From: Dipetalonema caudispina
Lineage: Eukaryota > Nematoda > Chromadorea > Rhabditida > Onchocercidae
DNA: 64,000 bases
Reading direction: 5' to 3'
Assembly: GCA_013365325.1 (NCBI GenBank)
Contig: JABVXV010000213.1
Coordinates: forward strand, 1-64,000
In this document: positions 39,201 to 52,373 of the stretch, piece by piece
Layout: the number at the start of each line of letters is the position of its first letter
How positions within the stretch are numbered: position 1 is the first letter of the stretch
Notes under the pieces: generated by a model
Databases searched by the model: none
What the model was told of the DNA's origin: nothing
Seen by the model: the letters and a program-made list of their open reading frames with translations, nothing else
Translations under genes and position numbers: made by a program

Positions 39201-42200
39201 CATTGGGTGGTTTCGGTATAGGTATACATGGTAACTCTCTAACTTTTAATAAACCTGAACTGAAGAAGTATGTTAAATTTTTTAAATCATAATTAAAAAT
39301 GAATATTCTTTAAGTTTGAATTAACATCTGAAAGTTGAAAAATTGTTGATTGGAAAAAAATTGGAATTCAATTCATACTTTCAACATTTCCTGCTTCCGG
39401 TACACAATGTGGCAAAAGGAGTGGTGAAAAAACACCATTGGTACATACGGTAGTTGATAAACCAAGAAGTACATAATTTGGATTGCAAATAACGGTAGCT
39501 ATTGTACCAGGAGGAAATGGTCCAATCTCTGAACCATTAGAATAAGTTATTCGACCATTAAGAGGTGATGGAAGAGCAGGACAATATCCTGCTCCAGTTA
39601 CGCTTATTGCACTACCAAGTGGTACACCTGTAAAATTTAAATAGCTATTTCATTAAATTCATAAAAATATTTCATTTATTTATTAAAAATTTCCAAAAAA
39701 AAAAAATTTTTTTTTTTTTCAGAAATAAACAAAATAAAATAAAAAAGAAAGAATTATACCGAAAATTTTTGATTCTGCATCAACACATTGTCCAAGTACA
39801 AGAGGTGACCAAATTCCATTGGTACAGGTTGATGATGTAACACCAACTGATTTAAAGCCAAGATCACAATTTAATGTTGCTATTGTTCCTACTGGAAATG
39901 GTCCATTACTTGAACCAATACTATAATTAATGTATCCATTTGTTGGTGATGCTATACCGGTAACACAACTGCCTACCATGGTAACAATTGGTTGTTGTGA
40001 AACTAATGTTGTGCCCAATATTGCATTATGTAACTTGTTGGTAGAAGCTGAAAAAACGAAAAAAGAAAAAACAGATATTAATTTCTAATTAAATATTCTA
40101 AAATAAATTTACTTTAGTGACATTGAAAATTAATTGTAAAAAATTTTTCTGAAATTTTCTAAAAATGTTGTAAAATCATCGCATAAAAGAAGCAGATGGA
40201 TCATGTATGGTTTTTTTTTCTCCTCTTAAAAGTATAATTATATCATATGTTAACTTTCAATTTAATTTGATAAGTAGAAAGTATAATATTTCTATTATCA
40301 AACTAAAATCAAAATTAACGCAATCCGATTGCAATCATTACATATATCAAAAAAAAAAAAAATTGATAATACATATATTATATGTTGTAAGTTGAAATTA
40401 AAAATAACACAAACTTCCTTTATTATATTCGATACATTGTGTTGGTATCGGCGGATACCATACTCCATTTTGACAGGTAGCAATTACTGAACCTGCTGGT
40501 ATATATCCGGGACTACATCGTATGTTAGCTTTAGTGAATTCCGGATATGGTGAATGAATGGCATTGTTTGAATATACAACGATACCATTTTCAGGTGCCG
40601 GATAATCATTCAAACAACTAGCTAATTCAAGAACGGAACCTGAAAATTTTACATATTACTATCATCTATTTACCGTTTTTTTTTTCTTCCTATAATTTAA
40701 TACTATTTACAAACATGGAGAAAAGATTTTAACTCATACGTCCTTTTACAAATTATATGAAAATTACAATTTAAGCAAAATTAATTTCTAATACTTTTTT
40801 TTTTTGGATCAACAATGTAAATTATGTTCGATAAGCAATAAAGCATTCTTATAAGTCGTTATTGTTGAGCAAATTTCTGATAGTGAACATTTTCAACATT
40901 TTTCATCAGACTTTTCAAGTATTACTTAATTTCTGCTCATTACTGCAACACTAATATTGACTGATTTTTCAAATTTTAAAAATTATATTAAAGAAGCAAA
41001 AAATAGTTATAATTTATATATTTTATTACTTATTTGCTTGCACTTCAAGTTTTGTAATGATGGTACATTTTCCGATTTCTTCGAAAAGTTCCCCTTATCT
41101 TTAATGAAGTTTGATTTTCAAAAGATCCGAATGATCGACAAGAAGATCGTCCAACTTTTAGCTTGACTCCCGACTTCCGAGCATTTAGCAAATTAGCAAA
41201 AAATCCGCGATTTAGGAATGGTTTGCAAGGAAAGTGGTATACACCGGGAATTTACATATGACTTTGTTGAGGTTGGAATGGAAAAAAAAATATGATCTCA
41301 CACTTTTTTTTTTTTTTTTGAAAAATTTTTCTGGTTTTTCCATTGGACAAGATTTTGTTGTAAATTTGTGTTAAAAACTGGAAAAGTATGATACAAATTC
41401 AGCATCATTGATCATTTAATTAAATTGTTGAACTGGATGAGAATGAAAGAAGTTGAATTTCGAAATTTGAAAACTTTCTGGAAAGAAACCAACGAATACT
41501 TGAGGAATTTTCGAAATGTGACAATGAACATAAGCCTATTTCCGAAGGAATCCATGAGCCATTATCACAAGCTGCTAATGTTGGTCCATATGAAACACCA
41601 TGTACACATTCTAACATAGCTATGGTACCAGATGGAAATGGTCCCAATGTGTTACCTGTTTAAATAAAGTTAAAATAGATGGTTAAATTTTAATTAATCA
41701 ATGAATTCAAACAATTTCTATTAAATTTTAAAAGTTTTAATCTTGCAAAAAAAAAAAAAAAGATGGTCAATTCAAACCTCGACTATAAGTAATGGTACCA
41801 CCAACTGGAGCTAATAATCCAAACAAACATGGATTTCGAGCTGGAATTGTTGAAAGTGCTGATGGACGAATACATACACCCAAATTTGATGGCTTCCAAA
41901 TGGAATCTTCGCATGTCGACAAAAGCGCTCCTAAATCTATCAACTTTACAGAAAAAGAAAGAACAAATCGAAAACCTTATTTTTATAAAAAAAAAAAAAA
42001 AAAAAAAAAAAAGAAAAATAAAATAATTAGAGAAAGAATAAAATTTTGCATAATTTCTAGCAAAGTTTAACATAATGCTAAGAATATCATTCAAACATCT
42101 CAAATGGAGCCAAGCATAAGTTTTCTTAAAAAAAAAAAAGTCTAAATTATACATTTAATTTAACCCATCATTGATTAAGATATGAACCGGGATATATTGT

Positions 42201-45200
42201 GATATAATATAATAGAGAAAAGGAAGTGAAAGTTTTGAGGAAATTTATAAATCAATTTCGAGATTAAATTCCATGCCAAACCTACCATGAATGGTATAAC
42301 CAATATTACAACGTAAAATTGCAACAGTCTGTGAGGGATAAGCACCAAGCGAATTTGGCTCATTAGAATAAAATAATTGGCCATTCGAAACGATTGGATG
42401 ACCACTTGAACATGATCTCATTTCCTGAAAAAAGTACTATGAAATTCAATGAAGTTATTAATTTAATATTTGTTAATGTATTGTAGAATTTGTATTACAA
42501 ACTAATGCTGTACTGATGTTGCAAAGAAGAAATAACCTGTCGTTTTTCTCGTTGATCACTTCGTCTAATATCCTAAAATAGAATTACAACAATATCCTTG
42601 TGATCATTTCAGTCTTTCTATTTTTATCTTTCTGATTGTTTCAAATTTTCAATATATTTCATAATGAAAATTTTTTTTTTTTAAATTTTTATTATTCATT
42701 CATTAAATTTGTCATTCCTTTTTGCTCCTTTTATTCATTTTTATTTCTTTTTACAAAAAATTAAAAAAAAAAAGAAGAAGAAGAAAAATAAAGAATAAAT
42801 GGAGATGATACGAAATTGATGTACCTTTCGACAAGTTCCAAAAATTGGTGCAGGTTCCCATCCATGTAATTCACATATCAGTACATCGACACCATTAACA
42901 ACATATCCATCAAAACATTCTAATTCAGCAACTGTTCCAATTGTTATATTTGTTTTATTACCAATTAAATATTTAATCTGTAAGCTTAATTAGTTTTTTT
43001 GCAATCACTTTTTTTCCCTTTAAAAATTAATTTCTCTTTATTCATTTTATATTTATTACATTAATAAGTGTAAACTTATAAGTACAATCTATTTGATTTC
43101 AAAAATGTATCTGATGAGATTAAAATAATAAATTCAAATAGGAATTAGAAATATTTAGTATTTTCAATATTTTTCATAAAGAGTAAGAAGTATATCTTGA
43201 ACTTAAAAGTAAATTTGTACAATTTAATACAAATTATGATTATTTGAATTAGCCCTAAAAATTTGGTCAAAAAGTTTCCAGAAAATAAAAGAATTTTGCA
43301 TCACAGGAAAATATTACTAATCAAAAAATTTCATGTAAGAGTTCGTTCTATTCACTAAGAGAAAAAGAAAAATCAAAAAAAAAAAGACAGTAAGAAAGAT
43401 TACATCTCTTAAGTTAAATTTCTTCAATCATTTCTAAAATTTAGAATTTTGAAATTTGCGAACTTTGCCATTTCGTACTGCTGGAAGTGATTCACAACTG
43501 CTATTAGTAATTAGTTGACATGTTCCAAGTTTTAATGTAGACCATTGGCCATTATTACATTGTGCTTGTCTGGTAAAAGTGGAACGATAATGACCATTGC
43601 ATATTAAATAAGCTAAAGTACCACTGGAAAAGCCATCGGTACCATATTCACTGTATAGAATATAACCATTTTCATGTGGTGGTAATGGTGCACACTTTTT
43701 TGATATTTCTAAATTTCAAAAATTTTTTTTTTTTAGAGATAAAAAAAACGAAAGCAATTAATTCATTTTTATAATTACAAAAATAAGACATCAAATCAAT
43801 AATAAGTCAATTTAATCAATAAATTAAATTCTTATTTTTGGTGCAAATAATTTTGATGAATTAAATTTTGAATTTTTTTAACTATCTGAAGATTTTTTCC
43901 TTTTAAAAAATGAAAAATATGTACCCGTAGAATTTGATACACAATTACCAAGCTCTTCCATTGGATACCATGTACCAGTAATACATGCTATTTGATTTTG
44001 TATCGTCGGTTTGTAACCTTCGTTACAGCGTAATGTTGCAAAACTTCCCATCATTATTGTCTCCAACTTTTCTGATACCTCCGATGGCTTGTAAATTATC
44101 TTTAAAATGTTTGTTATAAAAGCAAATAATACTTCGTTATTGATATTTATCAGAGATTTTTGGTATTAATTATATTTTAAAATTTATTCATATCTTCAAA
44201 ATTCAATCCGTTAAATTTAATATACTTAAAAAAACTCTGAGATTTGAATAAAACAGTGCAAATAAATATTTGAAATTAGTAAAATATTATTGTTGAAAAA
44301 AATTAAAATATAGCAATTACTTGTCCATTTGGTACATTTGGAAGTGGTGCACAATCTGTCGGATCTTTGGCTCTCACAACTTCATTGTCACTATTGCCAC
44401 TACTACTACTACTACTACCACTACTACTATCTTTCCAACCATAACAGATCGGATTAATTTCTCGAATGTAACCATTGATCAATTCATTTGCACGAAATGA
44501 ATATGCATAACCTATAGTTTATAGGAATAAAAAATGAGTGTTGAAAAAAAAAAAAAAAAACGAAAAAGATTTAAATTTGAGTTAAAATTTTGAATTATAA
44601 TTTCAGTTAATTAGAAAATAACCATCCATATTTTTTATCTTTACTATTAATCAATTGATTTCCATTCTTGTAACGATAAATAGGTGCTTTAGCACCACAA
44701 TCTCCAAACGATCGTGCGCAAAATAATTCTTTTGGTCCACTAATATCGATATAACCAGGTGGTGGTGCTCGTCCCTTATTATTTTGATGAAGTACCACAC
44801 CTAAATGATAAAGATTTAATGTCTAACAAATAAATAATTCTTATTCCTAATAATTTAAATAGTTCATCTATGTAAATTTTCTGATTTTCGAGTAAGAGCT
44901 AAAATTTTTCATAATTTTTAAAATTTAAAAAAATTAAATTTTCATATTACATTTAAAATTTTACAAAATGATATTTTTCTATATTCTTAGCAAAATATCC
45001 TATTTACTAAAATTCAAGGAATTCTGAACAAAAAAAAAAAAAAAAAAAAAGAAATATAAGTAAAGAAAAAAGATTATTAACCATCAGTTGATCGTATATT
45101 TGTGGATAATTTGAAGGCACAATTTTTGTGACAAGCTGTTGGCATTCCACTATTTAGAAATATTTCATCCGAACTGAAATTGGTGTAATATTCTTGTTTC

Positions 45201-45899
45201 AATTCCCTACTACCAATACGGTAAATTTTCGACGTTTGATTTTTCACATCTTTTGTCCATATCAATATTGGTACTGAAATATTATCATTTAGTAATTTCC
45301 AATTTATTATTCAAAAAATTTTCAATTCTCACTCTAAATTGATAATTGAAAATTAAGCAAAACTTAATTTCAATTAAACAAATTCTGATATAATTGGCTA
45401 AATTGAACAATGAAAAGTTTAATTTGTTAATACTTAGAGATAAACTATGTAAGATCATTTTATCCTTCGATTTGATCATCATTTCTGATGAGACATAAAA
45501 TTAACTTTGGATTTGAACTATTTTGAGAGAAAAGATAATGAATCAATAATAAGTTAGCGTATTATAAGCATAAATCTCATAATTCTATTTATAATTTTAT
45601 CATAGAATTTGAAATTAAAAATATTAACAAGAAAGGGAACGAAAAAAAAAGAATCAAAACAATAAATTTTATCAATTGAAAATGTTTAAATTACATACAC
45701 TTATAAAAAATTGAAAATTTAATTTTTTTTTTTTTAAACTAAATATTCATAAATGAAGGATACAAAATTGCTAATGAAACTTACTAAGATTATTTGGATA
45801 ACCACCAGGTGGACATGTAATCGTTTGCAAATAAACTGGTTCGATTATGCTAATTAAAAGAACAAAATATATCCAACGATTATAATAATAGTCCAACAT
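36229..45899 (-). CDS. secreted protein with 13 sushi (CCP) modules
   Basis: Twenty-one exons in transcript order: 45785-45899, 45082-45273, 44645-44800, 44321-44511, 43925-44099, 43464-43708, 42825-42977, 42537-42572, 42286-42424, 41778-41936, 41500-41655, 40415-40639, 39760-40047, 39379-39627, 39084-39254, 38725-38855, 38393-38534, 37670-37761, 37100-37351, 36687-36896, 36229-36414; 3663 bases, 1220 residues. A signal peptide (start MLDYYYNRWIYFVLLISII) precedes a region of about 180 residues with several cysteines, then a Ser/Gly linker, then 13 CCP modules. Each module shows the C..P..NG..I.Y..G....GT.A...C..GY......C..G.W.P..G.C pattern. There is no membrane segment or GPI signal at the end, so it is probably secreted. 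CCP arrays bind other proteins; the nematode example LEV-9 clusters receptors at synapses, but LEV-9 has a WAP domain that I do not see here. Ends of exons 3 and 6 are the least certain junctions. Confidence 0.9.
37100..43925 (-). other. recurrent intron positions in the CCP array
   Basis: In five modules (1, 3, 11, 12, 13) a phase-0 intron falls directly after the NGQ, NGK or NGM that precedes the I/V-x-Y strand. Most linkers between modules 5 to 9 instead have phase-1 introns. The shared position in the last three modules suggests they arose by tandem exon-pair duplication. Confidence 0.6.
42537..42572 (-). other. 36-base microexon encoding a furin-type site
   Basis: Exon 8 of the sushi-protein gene is flanked by TATTTTAG and GTTATT, is in phase 0 on both sides and encodes DIRRSDQREKRQ (residues 410-421). 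It lies in the linker between CCP 3 and CCP 4. R417-E-K-R420 matches the R-x-K/R-R consensus of subtilisin-like proprotein convertases. Because it is a whole multiple of three, skipping it would remove the site without changing the frame. Confidence 0.7.
44398..44432 (-). repeat. AGT trinucleotide run coding for serine
   Basis: Inside exon 4 of the sushi-protein gene, AGT/GGT codons give the linker DSSSGSSSSSG between the N-terminal region and CCP 1. A similar CAA run codes for five glutamines in the linker between CCP 11 and CCP 12 (about 37166-37181). Confidence 0.9.
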
Positions 45900-46550
45900 C
45901 AGAAATTCAACTGTATTTTTCGCTATTTGTCAATTTTCACTCACTAAATAATACTTTTAAATTATGAAGAAAAAATTGAGCCAAATGATTTCAATTAAAT
46001 TAACACAAAATTGAGTTAAAAGACGGACGAGTGCAACAAAATGATATAATGGAAAATTAAATTATCGTAAAGTAATGTGAACATCTTTGAACCGAACCAC
46101 TGTGCAATACAATTTAAAAAGTGTAATTCATAAAAATTTGTTTAATTGTAAAGAAATCTGGGAATGCATCCGGAAAAGGACATTCATTTGTAACAAATTT
46201 AAACGTCATATTACAGACCAGTTTTATTCGGTGAGAAAGAAAAAAACAGTTCACTTAAATTTGGATAATTAAAACTTTGATAAGAATTAATAATTGATCT
46301 ATGCATAAATAATATCATTCTTTTGTCAAAATATTGTTAATAATATAGTAAAGAATAGGAGTAATTGATGAAAAAATTATTCGAATGATTTCAAAATTCA
46401 ATCAAAATTTTAAAAAAGATTTCAAACAACAAAAAAATTGATAAAAGGATGTATATTTAGCAGAAGCAATTATATATCCTATCGTATTATAATAATACAA
46501 AAATTGGCATCTTTTCATTATGAATACGAAATTAGTCGTTAACAAAGAAC

Positions 46551-46590
46551 AAAAAAAAGAAAAAGAAAAAGAAAAAGAAAAAGAAAAAAG
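46551..46590. repeat. (AAAAAG)n microsatellite
   Basis: Five to six AAAAAG units in a row, in gene-free DNA. Confidence 0.9.
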
Positions 46591-46843
46591 AACGATTTAA
46601 AAATTGTTAAATTTTTAAAAGTTTTTCCATGTGGAAAAAAATGATACAAGAAAAAGGACAATAAATCAAGCAAATCACTATGACATTGAAATTATGGAAA
46701 TGCTTTGATCTGAATTAAAATTAATTATATCTAATATAAATATTAACTATGTATTTAATATAATTTACATTGTACGATTACTAATTATTATGTAAATTAA
46801 ATGCATAATACAATACGATTAAATCATTCTGTCTAAAAACTTC

Positions 46844-46845
<2 letters not shown>

Positions 46846-46890
<45 letters not shown>
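46846..46890. repeat. (TA)n microsatellite
   Basis: A perfect TA array of about 22 units. Self-complementary, so length in the assembly may be unreliable. Confidence 0.95.
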
Positions 46891-46893
<3 letters not shown>

Positions 46894-47011
46894 GATTTAT
46901 AGTTTATATTTTTATGGACTTAATACTTTTTTTTAAAATCAAAATTAAATTTTTCCATGCATTTAATAATTCATTCCTTTAAAACGAAATAAAAGGGAGA
47001 CAGAGAGACAA

Positions 47012-47029
47012 AGAGAGAGAGAGAGAGAG
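47012..47029. repeat. (GA)n purine tract
   Basis: Nine GA units inside a longer all-purine stretch of about 60 bases (roughly 46992-47055). Confidence 0.85.
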
Positions 47030-48674
47030 GGAAAAAAAGGGAGGAAAAAAAAAACAAAAATTGAATTAAAAATGAGTTATAAAATTAGAGATGCATTGAA
47101 ATGGATTAAATTCATTGTGTAATATTTCGTTATTTTTATTGTTCAATAATGGATGCAGAAAGTATTACACTCTCAAATCCTGTTCATTTAATTTGTAGAA
47201 ATTCATTTTATTGCTATATGATGAGGCAAATGCTGAATAATTATTAACAAATTATCTCACAAACAATTTTATTTTCAAAATTTTCAACATTACAAATATA
47301 TTTCCTACATTGTTATAAAACAACAATTCATCTTATTTGATAATAATTTCAAACGATACTATTTTAATTGCATAATGAGAAATTCAAAAAATAATAATAA
47401 TAATAATGTTACTATTTCGTATTTACTCAACAAATAAAAATAAATGCTTTCAATATTTATTACCTAACAAATTAATATAAATCAATTAAAAAGATTTCTA
47501 AGCATATATGGCCAATAACAAATTGATTAGGCCGAAAATATCGTCGATATAAATAGACAAGCTGGAAATGTCTTTTGGGAAAATTCCGCTTGATTAATTT
47601 TAAATGTTAAGCAATACTTCATAGTATATATATATATTTTAGAGTGTCTGCAAGATTTAGTGGAAATTAAAAATTTTGAATTAGAATTTAATTTATCAGG
47701 AAAAAAAATGCATACTAAAATTATATTATATAAGTATAGGAGATGGGAAAAAAGAAAAGAATGCCGGAAATAAAGAAAGGATAAAAGATGAACTAAAATA
47801 GAGAAATAATAGAATCCAAAAAGGTTTATGAAACTTAAAACTTTTCAAATATGTTCGAGAAAAGTTAAAAAATTAGAAGAAGTTAGGGATGAAGTATGTT
47901 AAAATTAAAAGATCATTACCCATTGTTAGAAATGATGACATTTAACCCCATACAAATAGACTGGGTTTCTTTAATCAAACTTAGCTGACAAACTTGATTA
48001 GTATTATTATCACTATTATTGCTAGTTTAACGATTATGATATTGGATTATTATCATTAGTAGTTGTATTACTACTACTACAATTAATTAATACCGCTTAT
48101 TTGAGTTTATGGAAAGGAAATGAATGCTTTGAAATTATACAAATTTATTCGATTTACTATGTATGCTACATATCAGAACGATTGCATAAATCATATTATA
48201 ATTTAATTTCATAACTAATTCAAAATTAATTTTATCAAAGTTATATCAAAAGAAAGCAACAATATTTTTTTTTCCTATTTTAAGCAATCTATATTATAAT
48301 GAATGCAAAATTAACTGTTAATTTTAAAAGTAAACATTGAATAATCTTATAAATTAACCAATAATTTTGAAATGGATGAATTTTTTTTTTTTTTAGTTTT
48401 TAATAAACATCAAATTAACAAATGAAACTAATTTGATTGAAGAAACAGAACAGAGAGTTGTAGTAAAATGGAAATAAAATTGTAATGGATAATAATCTAG
48501 GCCAGTAACTAATAGGTTATTTCAACTGCTAAAAGTGGTATTGGATAATATGAAAATATTGAAATAATCAAGTCCACACCGATTATATCAGCCGGTTTTC
48601 CATTATTTCACGATATTTTATTATAATAATGTTTATAATTTGTCATAAATTTGAAATATTACAGTGCATGTATT

Positions 48675-48694
48675 GCATGCATGCATGCATGCAT
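48675..48694. repeat. (ATGC)n self-complementary repeat
   Basis: Five tandem copies of the palindromic tetramer TGCA/ATGC, flanked on both sides by ATTGCAT-like sequence, forming a perfect dyad. Confidence 0.85.
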
Positions 48695-50437
48695 TTATTG
48701 CATAGAGAAATTTGTTTTGTATTGTTGTAATTAACTAAAAAAAAAAAAAAAAAAAAGAAAAAAAAAATGATGTAAGATTTATTTAATTAGAATATGTCAA
48801 TATCACAACCATTTTTTCTAATAATTCTAATCATTTGTACGATAAAATAATTCATTATTAATGCTTTGTATGATTTGTTTGGAATTCATTAATTATTTTA
48901 ATTTGAAAATGTTTTAAAAGGAATTACTTTTGTCATCTGTCATTCTTGTCTCATTCATTCCAACATTTTTATATTATTTCAAAGTTAATTAAATGTATTG
49001 GTTAAATGGTAAATGGTAGAGAATGGAATGAAAAATTTTCCACTTTTTTTGTTTTTTTTTTTTTTTTTTTTTTTGCATAACTTTTCATTTCACTGATTTT
49101 TTAAAAAAAGGGAATTTTTACACTTTCATTTGTTCATTTCTTATTCATTCATATATTCCTAAAATTATTTTTAGTTTTCTTGTTTTCTTCTTTCTTTTAC
49201 TCATCATTTTCTTACAATATTCATTCATCCATCTCTCGTCATCCCTCTCTCTCCCTCTTTCTCTCTCTCTCTCGACATCCACCATTGTATATGCAGCAAA
49301 AATGCATTGTAAAAATTTTGAAATGAATTTTCAATATAATAAGAAACCTAACAAAAAAAAAAAAAACGAAAAAAAACCAATTAAATTTTGTTTGTTATGA
49401 GCATTAGTGATAATTTGATAGCAATTTGCTCAACCTAATTTACCTATATTAGAAAATCTTCGAATCATTAAACACTTATCGATCTATTTAGAATTTTCTT
49501 TCTAATTAATTCTTTTTCTTTTTCTTTTTGAAAAAAAATATTTGATTGTTATAGTTTTAAAATTGATAGGTTATTGGACGATAATAAAAGGCAAACTAAC
49601 CAATGACTCAATTTAAACGAAATGGCTTAATAGCATCGGATATTAGCTTATTTGAGGAAGGTTATAAATAGCTTAATTTGGTTTTAGCTAAAAAGAGTGG
49701 TAAAATATTGATCGAATATATGCAGGGAAATGGAAAATGGAATAAATGGTTACATTGGTCATAAGGTTTATTCATGTTTATCAATCAATTTTTTTTTCAA
49801 TTTAAATATATTTGATGGTGGTAGAGATTTTTTCAGATTTGTTTTTTTTTTTTTTTTTTAGCATTTTTGCATTTTCTATTAACGTATCGCAGAAGATTCT
49901 TCATTTTCATCAATGATTCTAGAAAAACTTCCAAAAAAGATTTTTATTATCTTCTCACAGTTAATAATAAATCATAAATGTTTTACAAATGATACTAGAT
50001 ATGATTGTATTTAAAAAGATGGATAGAACAAATTTTTATTAATTTCATTTACCCATAATTAAACTGAAAGTTAGCTCAAATTTAGCTTATTGTATCGATT
50101 TAATTTATCTTTTCAATAAAAGTCATTGAAAAAAAAAAAATCTCTGCTAATCTATAAAACACTAAAATGATCCCATAGTGGTTTTTGGGATAAGTCTGAA
50201 AAAGCTAAACTTGACAAATGTATTCATGATGATTGAAAATTCGCGCACTAATTCGATAATTGAACCATATGTATCATTCAATATCTTTTGACACTTTTTG
50301 GATTATACGCTTTTCACAACAATGTTCACGTTATATCCCCGATTGCATAAACCTGTTATTAGTTGTTCAGCCTTTAAAATACGAATGCATTAATAAATCA
50401 TACCACAGCATATCACTAATATCTTATCCACAGCTTA

Positions 50438-50438
<1 letters not shown>

Positions 50439-50469
<31 letters not shown>
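50439..50469. repeat. 31-base poly-A tract
   Basis: The longest pure A run in the window. No gene-like sequence precedes it that would mark it as a retroposed tail. Confidence 0.9.
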
Positions 50470-50470
<1 letters not shown>

Positions 50471-52373
50471 CAGAATAATCTAGCATAATATACTTTAGAC
50501 CCCTAAACTACAATGTTAGGCACTATCTCACAGTGAACAATCAGCCGACTACAAGTTTAATCTTCTTTTATCGTCGTGCTATACATTTTCCTTTTACGGG
50601 GTTGTATGTAATCACTGATTGATGTATTCTCTAACTTTATCAGACATGAGAAAAAAAAAAAAAAACAAACAAACAATTTTTTTGCAAGGAGCGCAATACA
50701 ATGAGTCAGATTCGACTCGCTTAATCAATACAAATGTTGCATGAACATTTTAAAAAATATAAATGGAAATCAGTAAGAATTCAGCAAGAGAAAAAAAAAG
50801 TGGAAATTAGTCTACACAAAATTCAAAAAGAGAAAATGAATCCGTATAATGCAAGTAAAATTAGAGATTTTATAAGGTGGAACAATGATAAAAACAAAAA
50901 AAAAAAGAAAAAGTATCCACGAATTCGACGTGTTGTCCGTCAAGGGAAAATAATATGTGGACACAAAGTTCAACGTTGTTAAATGAGAAAATTTCTAAAA
51001 ATCTGAACTGTTTAATGCATCAAAATTGATAAATATGATATCTAAATGTGGAAACAGACTTTTTCAATGAGAAATATGAGAAATATATTAGAGGAACGCT
51101 ACATGTGAACTGTCGTAAATGTAACTATTAGTATAGACTATTCGTAATTCTAGAAGGGATCAATTAAAAACAAATCCTTGGTAATATGCGAATTTCCTCA
51201 TACTTCTGACATAATGTTTTGATCGGTTAGTAATATAATATGGAAGAAGTTGGAAAATGTCAAAAGCAACTTCAACAAGAACGGAAGAACAAAGAAAAAA
51301 GTGAAAAGACAAGCATCTGGAAAGATGGACAGCGGTCAAAGTCGTACTAAAAACACATCGGCACGGAGTAATAACATTAAAAATCTTTTATATTTTTCCC
51401 ACGAGCTAACGCTATAGCGCCACAGTACACCCAACAAAATGCTTCCTTAAAATCAATTTCGGTTCCAAAAAACTGCAAAATCTGTAACTATCCAATAAAA
51501 AAATTGTAATAATTAAGTCCTACAGAAATTAGATTGAAAAGAACCTTTTTTCGCTCATTATAAAAAGAATTGACCATCAAATTCCTTCAAAAATGCATTA
51601 ATTACTGTCATCCAAGAGTGAACAAGAATGGAGGCAGAAAATAACTGAATAATTATCCACTGAAAACAGTAATATTATGCTTCGTAGGAAATAAATGAAC
51701 TATACAAAATCAAGTGATTCAGCGAAAGGAGAAAAGGAATAAGTAACATGAATGATGCATACTATTACATGTAGCTTCTAATCTAAGCTAACACCTTTTG
51801 CAACGACACCTTACTATGAATTATAAAGGTAAGACCCCAAGCACTGCTTGATAAATCAATTTTAGATTTGAACAATTATAAGTGACGAAAATTCACACGA
51901 AAGTAAGAGAATATTCCACAGTGAACATCTTTCTGGACATTAAATTGGATTCAAAACCTAAAATGACTGTGAGTAGTTGATAGTAGCACTCCAGCCAACA
52001 AAAGCAGTAAACAATATTGCACGGATTTCTGAAAACTCAACAGACATATGATAAAACCAGCAACTTTTTAAGTTATCCCTGACAAACTCTGATCACCCAA
52101 AATTGCGAGAAAAGTTCATACTTTCCGACGAAGCTCATACTATCTTCTATTTCTATTTACAGTTTTTCGAATGCTCAAGATTCTAACTTCAAAAAAAAGG
52201 TAGAACTAATTGACTTCAAAGATTTCTAACTGACTTCAAAGAAGTAGAGCTAAATTCCCACATATCCTCAAATTAATAAAATGAAACAACCAAAAAAAGA
52301 AAAAAAAAAGACAAAAGAAATACATTTGAATTGTTCGGTGCAGTGCGAAATAAAATAAATATAGAAATTAATT

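Larger units (their letters stand above)
45900..52373. other. long intergenic region, microsatellites only
   Basis: About 6.5 kb between the start of the sushi-protein gene and the 3' end of the PP2A B gene. It carries AAAAAG, TA, GA, ATGC and poly-A tracts and two unconvincing frames: 46087-46272, and a Lys/Arg-rich 82-codon plus frame at 50734-50982. A sequence ending AAATACAG lies 12 bases before the sushi-protein ATG and could be a splice-leader or UTR acceptor. Confidence 0.5.

Noticed and set aside
41783..42154. Frames of 65-123 codons on both strands
   Set aside because: They are out-of-frame or antisense readings of a real CCP exon (41778-41936) continued through a poly-A run.
44607..44645. 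Longer exon 3 of the CCP gene ending at TG|GTTATT
   Set aside because: Its phase does not fit exon 4, which would hit a stop; the A|GTAAAG donor fits.
36229..45899. Direct assignment as LEV-9
   Set aside because: LEV-9 has a WAP domain and fewer CCP modules; no WAP pattern is seen here.
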